From Gordius sp. MW1 (lineage: Eukaryota > Nematomorpha > Gordioida > Gordea > Gordiidae): a stretch of 64,000 bases of DNA. A program made the translations under genes and the position numbers. The notes beneath the pieces are model-generated. The model was not told the origin of the DNA. It made no database searches and saw nothing but the letters and a program-made list of their open reading frames with translations. Location of the stretch: the NCBI GenBank assembly GCA_964036665.1, contig OZ038530.1, positions 9,760,501 to 9,824,500 on the forward strand, read 5' to 3'. Positions within the stretch are counted from its first letter, which is position 1. Every line of letters starts with the position of its first letter. This document shows positions 23,801 through 32,320 of this stretch, one piece after another.

Positions 23801-23869
23801 TTATAAAAAGGATATTGAAAAGGTTTTAACGCGCTGCCAATATTTGGATTTGTCAGTATCAATGGACAT
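6901..23869 (-). CDS. ZC3HC1: ZC3HC1/NIPA-like nuclear basket zinc-finger protein, 12 exons
   Basis: Exons, 5' to 3' on the minus strand: 23869-23816, 23749-23602, 23561-23478, 23324-23194, 18897-18761, 11813-11683, 10835-10608, 9915-9698, 9205-9064, 8266-8159, 7428-7270, 7064-6901. They sum to 1704 nt (567 codons plus stop) and every junction agrees in phase. The N-terminal zf-C3HC/BIR-like module has RVKTFSILRWTAKP, then CARFGW, CVSC and HHEDYCSW (residues about 14-96). The second (Rsm1) module has ALAICGW, CKYCQRHAGLW (about 195) and FDPLSQHRSWCPW (about 521). The roughly 300-residue linker between its halves is acidic and serine-rich, probably disordered. Family members sit at the nuclear pore basket with TPR and were first described as an F-box-like protein. 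Human ZC3HC1 is about 500 residues. The start codon is uncertain because the frame is open a little further upstream. Confidence 0.9.
7936..8042. mobile_element. hAT-type MITE in ZC3HC1 intron 10
   Basis: 107-bp copy of the GGGCGTAGCCAG family with inverted ends and a perfect 8-bp duplication, gacatgta (7928-7935 and 8043-8050). It sits inside the intron between exons 10 and 11 and does not touch the splice sites. Confidence 0.88.
8430..8520. repeat. Poly-G and poly-C tracts
   Basis: A T run leads into about 11 G, and about 50 bases on there is a run of roughly 19 C. It resembles the inside of the local hAT-type MITEs, but neither end is preserved. Such tracts can form G-quadruplexes and are error-prone in assembly. 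It lies within ZC3HC1 intron 9. Confidence 0.5.
10068..10330 (+). repeat. Dispersed repeat, shorter copy
   Basis: Matches 17788-18270 in order and orientation, with shared blocks such as GACCATCTCA, GTTATGGACGTT and AAATCACCAATTTCA. Divergence is substantial. No ends or coding function identified. It lies in ZC3HC1 intron 7. Confidence 0.6.
11340..11522 (+). repeat. Dispersed repeat fragments with short tandem unit
   Basis: 11341-11412 matches 27230-27298 (shared CCTAGTGAAATCATAACAAG). It is followed by a short TTAGGG-like stretch and about two copies of a 27-bp unit containing TGCTCCTTTCCTGATGAGCC. A related block occurs near 36740-36790. Confidence 0.55.
12645..13948. repeat. Direct duplication, copy 1 (about 1.3 kb)
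   Basis: Repeated at 14379-15681 with an offset of about 1734 bp. It covers the minisatellite arm and the unique centre (13280-13860) almost without change. The near-identity points to a recent duplication or a local haplotype or assembly effect. Confidence 0.8.
14018..14085 (-). repeat. tRNA-like (SINE head-type) sequence
   Basis: The minus strand has a box A-like GGTATAGTGGTTA and a box B-like GGGTTCAAGTC at tRNA spacing, followed by a T run that could stop RNA polymerase III. The A-box region recalls tRNA-His or tRNA-Asp, but the anticodon stem does not pair well. It is more likely a tRNA-derived repeat than a working tRNA gene. Confidence 0.55.
14379..15681. repeat. Direct duplication, copy 2 (about 1.3 kb)
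   Basis: Second copy of 12645-13948. Unlike copy 1 it continues into the inverted arm (15600-16460), so this copy and that arm form a complete hairpin around the unique centre at 15010-15600. Confidence 0.8.
16600..17787. other. Intronic stretch with no recognised gene
   Basis: Part of ZC3HC1 intron 5. It contains a C homopolymer near 16990 and a short GGCGGTGGA/TCCACCGCC inverted repeat near 17164-17200. No coding family is recognised. Confidence 0.4.
17788..18270 (+). repeat. Dispersed repeat, longer copy
   Basis: Longer relative of 10068-10330. The open frame at 18000-18353 (117 codons) lies partly inside but has no recognisable motif, so I do not call it a gene. Confidence 0.55.
18546..18738. 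mobile_element. Small inverted-repeat element (probable MITE)
   Basis: The left end ATGGAAACCCCAGGGTGACC and the right end (reverse complement ATGGGAAACGCCAGGG) form imperfect terminal inverted repeats about 190 bp apart. No clear target duplication. It ends 22 bp from the exon 5 splice donor of the ZC3HC1-like gene. Confidence 0.4.
18761..18897 (-). CDS. ZC3HC1: ZC3HC1-like exon 5, isolated between two large introns
   Basis: 137-nt exon flanked by introns of 4296 and 6947 nt. It starts after ATCTATGCTAG and ends at GTAAGAAG. The translation begins GASITELKHVYARLYEG and ends MTLCALAICGWTK; it enters in phase 0 and leaves in phase 2, exactly as exons 4 and 6 need. The ALAICGW segment is the GW box that precedes the C-x2-C of the second module in this family. 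Confidence 0.87.
19431..21390 (+). mobile_element. hAT transposon (outer), interrupted by a second hAT
   Basis: Ends TAGAGGTGTGCA and TGCACACCTCTA, with a perfect 8-bp duplication attataat (19423-19430 and 21391-21398). Subterminal GGATCGGATC repeats lie at both ends. The remaining coding part is the C-terminal dimerisation domain (about 21010-21178: TSERNLSVAGRTLEERRTRI). That frame runs through DLLKWWGSYQTVLPRLYKL once the inner insertion and one copy of its duplication are set aside. The catalytic part of the transposase is missing, so it is non-autonomous. It lies in ZC3HC1 intron 4. Confidence 0.9.
20053..20985 (+). mobile_element. hAT transposon (inner), nested in the outer hAT
   Basis: Ends CAGAGGTCAGA and TCTGACCTCTG, with a perfect 8-bp duplication gttcatat (20045-20052 and 20986-20993). 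Arrays of CGGGCCGGGC-type motifs near both ends are GC-rich against the AT-rich surroundings. The coding remnant 20200-20545 includes IPATSAASERSFSIAGRLIE, a canonical hAT dimerisation motif, with a frame break before it. The upstream transposase is missing. Confidence 0.9.
22298..22442. mobile_element. hAT-type MITE, GGGCGTAGCCAG family
   Basis: 145-bp copy with inverted ends CATGGGCGTAGCCAG and GCTACGCCCATG. The flanks do not give a convincing 8-bp duplication, so it is older or rearranged. It lies in ZC3HC1 intron 4. Confidence 0.7.
23194..23869 (-). CDS. ZC3HC1: ZC3HC1-like exons 1-4 (C3HC zinc-finger module)
   Basis: Exon 1 encodes MSIDTDKSKYWQRVKTFS. Exon 2 opens ILRWTAKPNCLSPIICARF and includes RCVSCKK. 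Exon 3 gives DKALRKLVDMLITHHEDYCS and exon 4 YIYALPHTLDNDSSAIRYF. The zinc ligands of the first module are therefore spread over exons 2 and 3. The intron between exons 2 and 3 (23562-23601) is only 40 nt, GTAACA to TTAAG. The start at 23869 is the first methionine; a short acidic stretch (IDYSDSEE) is open just upstream after an in-frame stop, so an upstream exon is possible. Confidence 0.88.
23750..23815 (-). other. Probable U12-type AT-AC intron
   Basis: 66-nt intron 1 of the ZC3HC1-like gene. It begins ATATCCTTT, the U12 5' splice-site consensus for AT-AC introns, and ends TTATAC. TTCCTTAAT lies about 11 nt before the 3' end, matching the U12 branch-point consensus TTCCTTAAC at the right distance. 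Removing it joins TFS to ILRWTAKP in frame, as the family alignment requires. No GT-AG alternative restores this frame. Confidence 0.8.
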
Positions 23870-24269
23870 CTCTTCACTATCACTATAATCTATCTTTTAA
23901 ACATATAATTCTATATTACTCCAATTTGGGAACTATAACACTACCAAAAAAGTTTTGTATAACAACATGGGCACTCATAGCAAAAAGTGAAATTTTAAAT
24001 TTATTACGTCAATTAATTACATTAAAATTCGTGCAGAAAAATATTTTGAATTAACTCGTTGAAGGCAGGATTGTCTATAGAGGAAGTTTATTTATAAATA
24101 ATACTATTACAAATTAATCTAAAACTCTTAAATGCATCACTAGCTTAGGCAGGATATTATATACATATGTGACTAAATTCCACCGTGGTCTTTCTTTTAA
24201 GGACGCAATTTGGGAAGAGATTTATATTTCTTATATGCTAACCAGAGCTATTACCTGAACTGCAGATAT

Positions 24270-24950
24270 GCATGAGGACTTTCAGGCTTGGCCCACCAAT
24301 GCGAAAAATTTGAAAATTTAAGCCCGGCCCAGGTCTATTAAAATTAAAGACGCCAAGTCCGGCCCGCTAATTTTTTAAAAGCACGGACCTAGTTTCCATC
24401 TCGAATTCTTTTATTTTGTTGTTTTTAAAAAGCTAAGATTATTTTGTCAATATTAAAACAATCCTTCATATATATGTTTAAAAATAATCTTGGTAAATAA
24501 TATCAGTCCCAAACGGGTTTTTATTTTTATACAAGCAACACGCCCTTTAACTTTCACGAATAGCGCTTGTAGCTACGTAAAATCACTTAAGCCAATTATT
24601 ATTAAGTTTTATTAATTTTAAATCTCGGGATCCACTCATTAGATAATTACATGTTCTATGAATAAATGGTGAGGGAAAATTACTATCGATTAATTTCTAA
24701 TTATAAAAATTAAATAAATATAAAATGTAATTAGCGACATTAATATCACACCATTTCCTATAGATTAAAATACAAAAATAAGTTCAGATAATATTTCTCA
24801 CCGGGGCCTAGAGCTAGGCAAGGCCCCAGCCCATATGGTTATCTGAGATCACTTCCAAGCACGGCCTGTAATTTTTTTAACAAACATCCATGCCTGGCAT
24901 GGCACGTTTATAGACCATCAGCAGGCCATTATAATTTTACTTAGCCGATG
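24270..24950. repeat. GC-rich motif clusters, possible old hAT
   Basis: Clusters of GCCCGGCCC-type motifs near 24280-24400 and 24800-24930 bracket AT-rich DNA, as in the hAT elements at 20053 and 41558. I could not place ends or a target duplication. Confidence 0.3.
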
Positions 24951-25851
24951 CCAACAATATTTGCTTTAAAGAAGTTGACTATGTCTTGATTAACTGGAAC
25001 TTTTAAGAACTTAAAAGTATTCTGTACAAGGGAAAAATCTATTAAATTTGGAAGTAGACTATATTAGCAATTCTTAAATTTTATCATCAATGTCTACTGA
25101 TGCTCTTCTCTCCAAGTATTAACACTTATAATTCAAAAACAAAGAATGTATTTACTAAAATTTGGCTTGAATTACCATCTTTCTTTTCTATTTTAGAAAT
25201 TAATATAGTTTTTGAAAAAGAATAAAGAACTAAATGCCTTTTCATTTTAAAAAACGCGGGCGGAATTTTTTTATAAATGGTTCTAGAATTAGTAGATTTT
25301 CATCTAAAATTATATTTTAAATTAATTAATGTAAATTATTTGTATCAGTGCAACACTATCAAGAGTTCTGCTAATATCATTGAGTTTTTCCATATTCGGA
25401 AAAATCAATAAGCACCCGCCCCCCGCATACGCCACTGCATTCACCTAACGCCTTTTTGCCTATTTTTGCATGTAGATGAATTGTTGTATTATGAGATTTG
25501 TTTTATTAGCAAATTTTTTGAAGATAGAATTTATAACGCCTACATTAATGGTTTTGATATTAAATTTTTTTTAAACTGCTTTATATGATTGATAAAAGTT
25601 GGCGAATAAAATCACCTTGTATATATTTTGATGAAGAAATAACAAACATTAATGCAGCCTTCTTTAAATATTGATTTTTTGCCTAAAATTATAAAATATG
25701 TAAAGCTGATAATATAATGTGTGATAAATGAGGCAGGTTATTGCGTGTATGGATAAAAATCATGACTGGGCATCAAATATGCATTTCTGATAGACAATCT
25801 AATAAATTGAACAATTATTATTTAGCTACTTGAATAAGGAGGGAAGATTTA

Positions 25852-26043
25852 CCCCGCGTTCGTGATGACGCGCGAAGCGAAAAAAAGCCAAGTGAATTTT
25901 TGTGCTAATTTATCAAACTTTTCATTATTTTCCTTAATATCTTATATTTATAAAGATATTAATAAAAAATGAAAAGTTTGATAAATTAGCCCAAAAATTC
26001 ACTTCGCCTTTTTTCGCTTTCGCGCGTCATCACGAACGCTGGG
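25852..26043. mobile_element. 192-bp hairpin MITE with TTA duplication
   Basis: Nearly the whole element is an inverted repeat: the left arm includes GCGTTCGTGATGACGCGCG and its complement is at the right end, leaving a short AT-rich loop near 25950. TTA flanks both sides (25849-25851, 26044-26046). Non-coding. The 3-bp TTA duplication fits PIF/Harbinger-type insertion but does not prove it. Confidence 0.75.
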
Positions 26044-26046
26044 TTA

Positions 26047-27445
26047 GAGTTAGCTTGCATCCGGCGATTAAATAATTTCTCTGCTGAAAGGACCCTAACG
26101 TTCTCAAAATGCTGCCACTTTTCAAAAGCTAAAATGTGTTTAACGTAAAATAAACATCGAGAAAGATCTAGAAACAGCCAAATGGGTTATTGGGTTGTAA
26201 CTATTTTTCTTGCTAAAACAACTATATCAAATTAAAAATTATGTACGTCAGAAATTTTGTCCGCATCAATATATTCGACAGGTACCACTGTTTTTTATGG
26301 CATCTTGATATGCTCTAGATGACAAAACAATTTAAAAATTCTAGAAAAATTGCCTAGTTCCGAAAATAAAGTGGTGTCACCTACAGGTTACATTGGGAGA
26401 CATAAATAGTAGCCAATCTAAAAATTTTATTAAATGACTAAAAGAAATGAAATAAATTAGTTACATTGGAACGATGATCAACAATGAATGTGAGGTCTGA
26501 CTTTGCAGTATGAGCATATAATTATGGTTGCTAGCCGCATACAGAGCACCGCCGTTGAGTTTACCTTTTCGCGTCTTTGACCTTGGAAGATTTTGAGTTT
26601 ACTTAGGAGGTCGGCCGTATTTTTACAAAAAATTTAACAATTCATTTTTTTAAAACTGCAAAGTTTAATGATTGTAGTAAGCGACATCCTCCAAATAATG
26701 AGAAGTACCAATTTCTGTCCCAAAAAGATACTTTTGTGGCATCATCTTTTAATCAAAGCATTCTACGCCGCCTATAAATTCATTACATTCACTCGACCTT
26801 TAACCAATATATTTTCCTCGACTTTAGCGTGATACTATATGTAATAAGTGTAACAACTAAAAAGCCTCTTAATGATTTTGTGCCTAAGTGCGTTAAAAAT
26901 ACTCCTTGCGGCAGAAATCCTTTTTTGAGGGATTAATATCGATCCATAGGCACTTGAGACGATTCAAACGCATTGTTTTCGTAGCTCCAATTTTCACTTT
27001 TGAAAGACAATTTAATAATTAAGCGATTGTAAAGATATCATTAGGATATACATTGAAAGAGACAAAATTGAGAGGTTGCTAAGTCTAACGTGGCCTCTTG
27101 GTACTGTTCCAAGGTAACAAGATATCCGGTTTTAGGGGCCTTACATACATCTTTGATATGGTGAGTAATATATACATAAATTTTTAGAGAATTTATTGGA
27201 ACTTATCTCATATTATTCATCAGAATTTAACATATTGTCTTAGCACAAAATATTTTATATTAACATGTCCTAGTGAAATCATAACAAGTAAATATAGGAA
27301 TATATAAAGATTGTATTGGAACATTTCTCATCATGTATATCAGAATTTAATATATTGTTTTAGTAAATACCTTATCCTGATGTTATACTTATAATAAAAG
27401 TCATTTATGTATGGAAAGATTTTATTGTATAATTTAGCACTTATA
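26047..27445. other. No gene recognised; imperfect tandem repeat at 27190-27365
   Basis: AT-rich, with no coding match. Two imperfect units sharing ATTGGAAC, TCATCAGAATTTAA-like and ATATTGT blocks lie at 27190-27300 and 27310-27365. The stretch 27374-27433 recurs imperfectly at 29285-29345, on the other side of the MULE-1 insertion. Confidence 0.45.
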
Positions 27446-27578
27446 TTTTTTAAAGGCAACAAATTATTTTGCATAGTTTTTTTATTATATGTTCAGATTT
27501 TTATTAATTTGCTCAGAGATTAATTACACTTGCCAAGTTTTTTTATGCAAAGTGGTTTTAGTTTTTAAATAAAACAGA

Positions 27579-27652
27579 TAGGTGGGGGGATTCGAACCTA
27601 CGAGTTATTGAGATGTATTGACGCCGGTCACAAATACAATCCACTACGCCTC
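27579..27652 (-). repeat. tRNA-like module of MULE-1 copy A
   Basis: The minus strand has GAGGCGTAGTGGATTG (box A region) and a perfect box B, GGTTCGAATCC, then CACCTA closing an acceptor-like stem. It is diverged from the two other copies, and its anticodon arm does not fold as a normal tRNA. Confidence 0.6.
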
Positions 27653-27849
27653 AAGACCTTAAAATATGTCTTGGATTATATCACTTATATATAGCTGCAC
27701 TTGTTAAAATTTATAAGCTACACTACACATACACAGTATTATATGAATCAATTTCTGATAGGGTTATAATATTTCGGTCAACTTCATCACATACACACGA
27801 TGAACTTAATATTAAGGGTTCAAAATTTGACAGAAGCGAAATTAAAAAA

Positions 27850-28584
27850 ATGGTTTCAATGGGCCTTAAACCAAAATCTATATTCAAGAATCTTCAAAAA
27901 TCAGAGCAAGTGCCATCTATAAATCAGTTAAGGAATTACCTAAGTGGTTTAAAAAAAGAAAAATATGGCCCAACTTCTATAAGCTTGGGAGAATTAGAGC
28001 ATTGGCTCATTTTGAAATCCCCATTACCTGATGACAATGATATACCTTATATCGTTTCTTACAGAATATCCTATGAGAACAGTACATTTAAGTTTTTTAT
28101 ATCAACAAAAAGGTAATATATATTGTGTCATATTAAATAAAATTAATGTAGGCTGCTCTTAAATTCACAATGCAACATACAAGATCACATGGCAAGGCTT
28201 TCCACTTTTATTGGAACAACAGATTTAGACAGGCACTTTCACCTTCTAGGAATTTGTTTGTGTATCAACGAGAAAGAAGAATTTTTATTTAAAAGTTTGG
28301 CTAGTGGTGTTAATGTATTAGTTGATGTAGAGCCAACCTTTGAAGTATTAATAAGTGATACGGCTAGTGCCTTCCATAATGCTTTCAAAAGTGTCTATGG
28401 AAACAAAATGATTGTAGTGTGTTGGGCACACGTACGAAGAAATATGTCAAAAAATATTTATTTACAACTTAATTCATGGACCAGCAGCTACCAATGGGCT
28501 AATGAAAATAAAAATGTTATATCACTGGAAACCACAAACCATATTGAATATTATGTTCCTTCAGGCACCAATATTATAAGATGA
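27850..28584 (+). pseudogene. MULE transposase fragment (MULE-1)
   Basis: Two coding blocks around a probable 39-nt intron (28113-28151, GTAATA to ATGTAG). The first block (27850-28112) resembles the N-terminal region. The second reads ATYKITWQGFPLLL in one frame and GTTDLDRHFHLLGICLC in another, so there is a frameshift between them. It continues to VLISDTASAFHNAF and CWAHVRRNM, the second-Asp region of the MULE DDE domain. The expected first Asp before ATYK reads Asn, and the C-terminal part with the catalytic Glu and SWIM zinc finger is missing. It is a MULE pseudogene that no longer codes for active enzyme. Confidence 0.78.
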
Positions 28585-29474
28585 TATTGAAATTAATAAA
28601 CAAATTAATTACAGCTCTTTTGATGAATATACAAATTTGTTTGTTTTCAATAAACTTTGATCAAATTAGGTACTTAATATAAACATTATGTTTATTATAC
28701 AAATTAAGAGTATTATTTTACAACGATTATAAAAGCTCTCAAAGGTTTCCATAGATAAAAATAATTTTTATAAATATACAATTTGAATTAATAATTTATA
28801 ACGATTATAAGAGTTCTAGTGTTTCCACAGCCCAATAATATGTTTTTAAACTTGCCTATAAGGCCTTTAAAACAATTAAAATTTTAATGCTGCAAAAAAT
28901 ATTGAACATTCTTCTGTTTAAAGTTTTTTTTAATAACAACTGAGCATATTTTAAAAAAACTAAACATTTTTTGAAAAAAAAACTTAATATTTTTTAAAAA
29001 AAAACTGAATTTTTTCTGAAAAAAAAACTTAACATTTTTTTGAAGAAAAACTGAATATTTTTTTAAAAATTACTGAACATTTTTTTCCAAAAAAAACTGA
29101 GCACTTTTCAATTAAAATCTGAGCATAAAAAAACTGAACATTTTTAATTAAAAATCTGAGCAAATTGAATTAAAAACTGAGCACAAACAACTGAGCATTA
29201 TGGAATTTTTCACTATGCATTTAAAATAACACCCTTTTTTAAATACCAACTATGGATTTTTATAAAATTACATATTTTATTTTTCCTGATGTTTTTTCAT
29301 ACTTATAATAAAAGTCAATCATGTATGAAAAGATTTTATTGTATCATTTTGTTTATATACATGTGATATAATTGCATTGTATATTGACATTTACGCGTCA
29401 ACATTTAAATATAGTTCTCTTTCTCTATATTGCATATGACTTGATATGTTTTTAAAAAAAAATGAGGGACTGAT

Positions 29475-30262
29475 TTATTGATTTATATATTGCAATTTTA
29501 AAATATTAATACACTGTTCTTTGTGCAAATTCTTCTTAGAATTAGGTTTGATAGTTTTGCCTTGATTTATTTGCAATAAGTTTGAATTGCTTTCTCTTTG
29601 TATCTCTTTAAGGTAATTAATAAATTGATAAATGTTCAGGTGGGAGCTTTTAATTAGATTTTTTAATTTATTATGGAATCCTTCAATATGGTTATTTGTC
29701 CGGGGAAAATTATCCTTTTCAAATCTTCCCCACATTTCATACTTAAATCTAGCTGCATCACCAACCCATGTTTCATCAATATACTCCATGTATCTATTTA
29801 AAATAGGATCATTGATATTATTTAACTCATTTGTCAAACATGAACGTTGTGTTTTTACATCTTCTTTACTTAAAAAAGGGAATGCCATTAAGCTTCTTAA
29901 TATCATGTAAATGGCTTTGTTAACTTTATAGTCGATAGATAACCCAATACCCTTAGCTTTTTTGTACAAAGCTTGGCAATAATGAAAATAACAACCTAAA
30001 ATATATTATAAATCTTTATCTATATATTTACCTTTTATTTTAATCAGAGGGAATACAGATTTCAATCCGGCTATAGCCCCTAGCTCAAAATCTATTTGAA
30101 CAATTTTGGGCTGAAACAATATCCCATAAAGCTCACATATTTTAATCAGTTTGGTAAAGAGATTTAATATATATTTTTTTTATCGGGTAGCAGGCAATAT
30201 ACACATGGCAACATATGATGTTTATACCAAATATGTAATGTATAAAGCTAAAAAAATTAAAA
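29475..30262 (-). pseudogene. MULE-2 transposase, 3' part
   Basis: Reads on the minus strand from the Gypsy insertion: CLLPDK, then QPKIVQIDFELGAIAGLKS (second catalytic Asp), a 36-nt intron (29996-30031), then GCYFHYCQALYKK, ETWVGDAARFKYEMWGRF and RTNNHIEGFHNKLKNL, the conserved MULE C-terminal signature. The last 495 nt are open to a stop at 29475; the part nearer 30200 has frame damage. This is the downstream half of the gene whose FLYWCH end lies at 35563-36190. Confidence 0.85.
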
Positions 30263-30325
30263 GACATTGTTATGTTAGTACTTATGTTATGTTTTATAAT
30301 ATTGATATACACGTTATTATTAATA

Positions 30326-31233
30326 GAGAACAAATTATTTTGCATAGTTATTTATTCAAAGTGCAAAGTTTTTATTGCCATTTTCCAAGTTTTTTATTCA
30401 ATTTGCCAAGTTTTGAATTAAATGTTAAGTTTTTTATTAAATGTTCAGATTTTTATTTATTTGCTCAGAGATTAATTATACTTGCCAAGTTTTTTTATGC
30501 AAAGTGGTTTTAATTTTTAATTAAAACGAGATAGGTGCGGGTATCGAACCTGCGAGGTACGAGCTATTGAAGCTGCTAGTCAGACGTTCAATCCACTGAG
30601 CTATTACACCTCAAAATATTTTTGGTTATATCACTTATATATAGCAGCTATAACATTTTATTAGGTTTTTATATATATTATTTTAATAAATGATTATTAA
30701 AGGCATCATTTTGTTTGTTTTTAATATACTTTGATTTATGTACTTAATATAGACAATTTTTATTATACAAATAGAGTAATAACTTACAACGATTATAAAA
30801 GCTCTCTAAGGTTTCCACAGATAAAAATAATTTTTATAAATACGCGATTTAAATGAATAATTTATAACTATTATTAAAGCTCTCTGCGTTTCCACAGCTC
30901 AATAACACTTCTGTGCAAAATGTAATATAAGCAAAATGTAATATGGGCAAGGGTTAGGGTTAGATTTAGTGATTTTAATAACAACTGAGCATATTTTGAA
31001 AAAAAAACGAAATATTTTTTTGAAAAAGACTGAATATTTTATGAAAAAAAACTGAATATTTTTTGAAAAATTACTGAACATTTGTTTACAAAAAAACTGA
31101 GCACTTTTTAATTAAAATCTGAGCATAAAAAAACTGAACATTTTTAATTAAAAATCTGAGCAAGTTGAATTAAAAACTGAGCATAAACAACTGAGCATTA
31201 TGGAATTTTTCACTATGCATTTAAATAACACCC
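30326..31233 (+). mobile_element. MULE-1 copy B, non-autonomous, inside the Gypsy LTR
   Basis: 908 bp, starting GAGAACAAATTATTTTGCAT and ending ATGCATTTAAATAACACCC, with a perfect 9-bp duplication ttattaata (30317-30325 and 31234-31242). It has no transposase but keeps the tRNA-like module and both terminal TGCTCAG/CTGAGCA arrays. Because it interrupts a young LTR, this copy moved very recently, presumably using transposase from another copy. Confidence 0.93.
30532..30612 (-). repeat. tRNA-like module of MULE-1 copy B
   Basis: The minus strand starts GAGGTGTAATAGCTCAGTGG, carries GTCTGACTAGCAG where a tRNA-Arg would have its anticodon arm, then box B GGTTCGATACC and GCACCTA. The acceptor stem pairs at six of seven positions (one G-U) and the T arm has one mismatch. 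The anticodon-variable region is longer than normal and does not form a clean anticodon stem. It is tRNA-derived and probably not decoding, though pol III boxes A and B remain. Confidence 0.7.
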
Positions 31234-31421
31234 TTATTAATATCGTTTATTTTCTATATTCCTAGTGGACATGTTTTTATGTTGATATCATATGTTGTAT
31301 TTTGATTCGTGTTACAAATTTGAATAAAGCATTCTTAATTCGATTCCATGATTCCATATCAGTGGCGACTAAGATAAAGGAACAAGTATATAAATAAATT
31401 GTTTTTAGGAAACATTCGAAT

Positions 31422-32230
31422 ATGGAGGAACCCAAACTATCTAAAATCCATTTATCTGAATTTAATCCGGATTTACATTCCATAGAGGATTACTTATTCA
31501 ACTTGGAAGCTATGTTTGAAATCAAAGGAATCGAGGCTACCCACACAAACAAGAAAAAGGGTTTGCTTGCCTTTATAGGGCTAGGAACTATTAAAGAACT
31601 CAGGCAATTATTATATCCGACTACACTGAAAGATGCCAAGTGGAAGGATATTGAGAAGATACTATATCAAAAATTTCAACCCCCCCAAACAGTGTTCGCT
31701 TCCAGATTTGAACTGTTGAATATTACAAGACAGAACGGGGAAACGATATTAGAATTGTTAAAAAGAATAAAGACATGTATTAACAAGTGCAACTACAAGT
31801 CGGATATTGACGAACGTTGCCGGGATCATTTTGTGTATGCTTGCAAGTTGAAAAGGTTGGAATTGGAACTAAGGAGCAAATATCCTGCCTGATACATTGG
31901 ACGAGAATGGAAATCCCTTATCTCTGGATCGAGTGATTAACATAGCAATAACCATGGAGAGGGCGGAGATGGAAACACAGGAAGGAAAAGATGAGATGAT
32001 CTATAAAATGATGGAAATGGAAACACCCGAAGGAAGAGACGAAATGCTCCATAAAATAAAAAATCAAACCCCCACGCATACTCGACAGCCCGATCATACA
32101 AAGAAAGTATACGGTAAAGCCTCAAATTGCTATAGATGCCAAAAAGAGCATCCAAGAAATCGATGCCCAGCATTCAATGCTGTGATGCTACAAGTGCAAG
32201 AAGAAAGGGCACTACGCTGTATGCTGCCGT
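31422..32230 (+). pseudogene. Gypsy gag region
   Basis: Part of the retrotransposon at 30268-35557. The start MEEPKLSKIHLSEFNPD is followed by an alpha-helical capsid-like segment with the paraneoplastic/gag-type arrangement, and a single CCHC knuckle near the end (CYRCQKEHPRNRC). It would form the particle shell and bind element RNA. Confidence 0.8.
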
Positions 32231-32320
32231 AGCACCCTAAATCGAGTCCTCGATTATGAAACTGCTGATTCTATAAAACATCGTGGACAATGGGCTAAGC
32301 GAGCCACAATTACGGTTAAG

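Larger units (their letters stand above)
27455..29234 (+). mobile_element. MULE-1 copy A, transposase-bearing
   Basis: Perfect 9-bp duplication ttttttaaa (27446-27454 and 29235-29243), as for Mutator-like elements. The left end is GGCAACAAATTATTTTGCATA; the right end is CTATGCATTTAAAATAACACCC-like. The inverted match is short (TGCATAG core), but both ends carry arrays of a roughly 20-bp unit with TGCTCAG at the left and CTGAGCA at the right (28930-29200 holds more than ten). It contains a tRNA-like module (27579-27652) and part of a transposase gene (27850-28584). Confidence 0.88.
30268..31361 (+). repeat. Gypsy 5' LTR, split by MULE-1 copy B
   Basis: Starts TGTTATG and ends ATATCA. Without the MULE-1 insertion (30326-31233) and one copy of its 9-bp duplication, the LTR is about 177 bp and almost identical to the 3' LTR. 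Confidence 0.92.
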
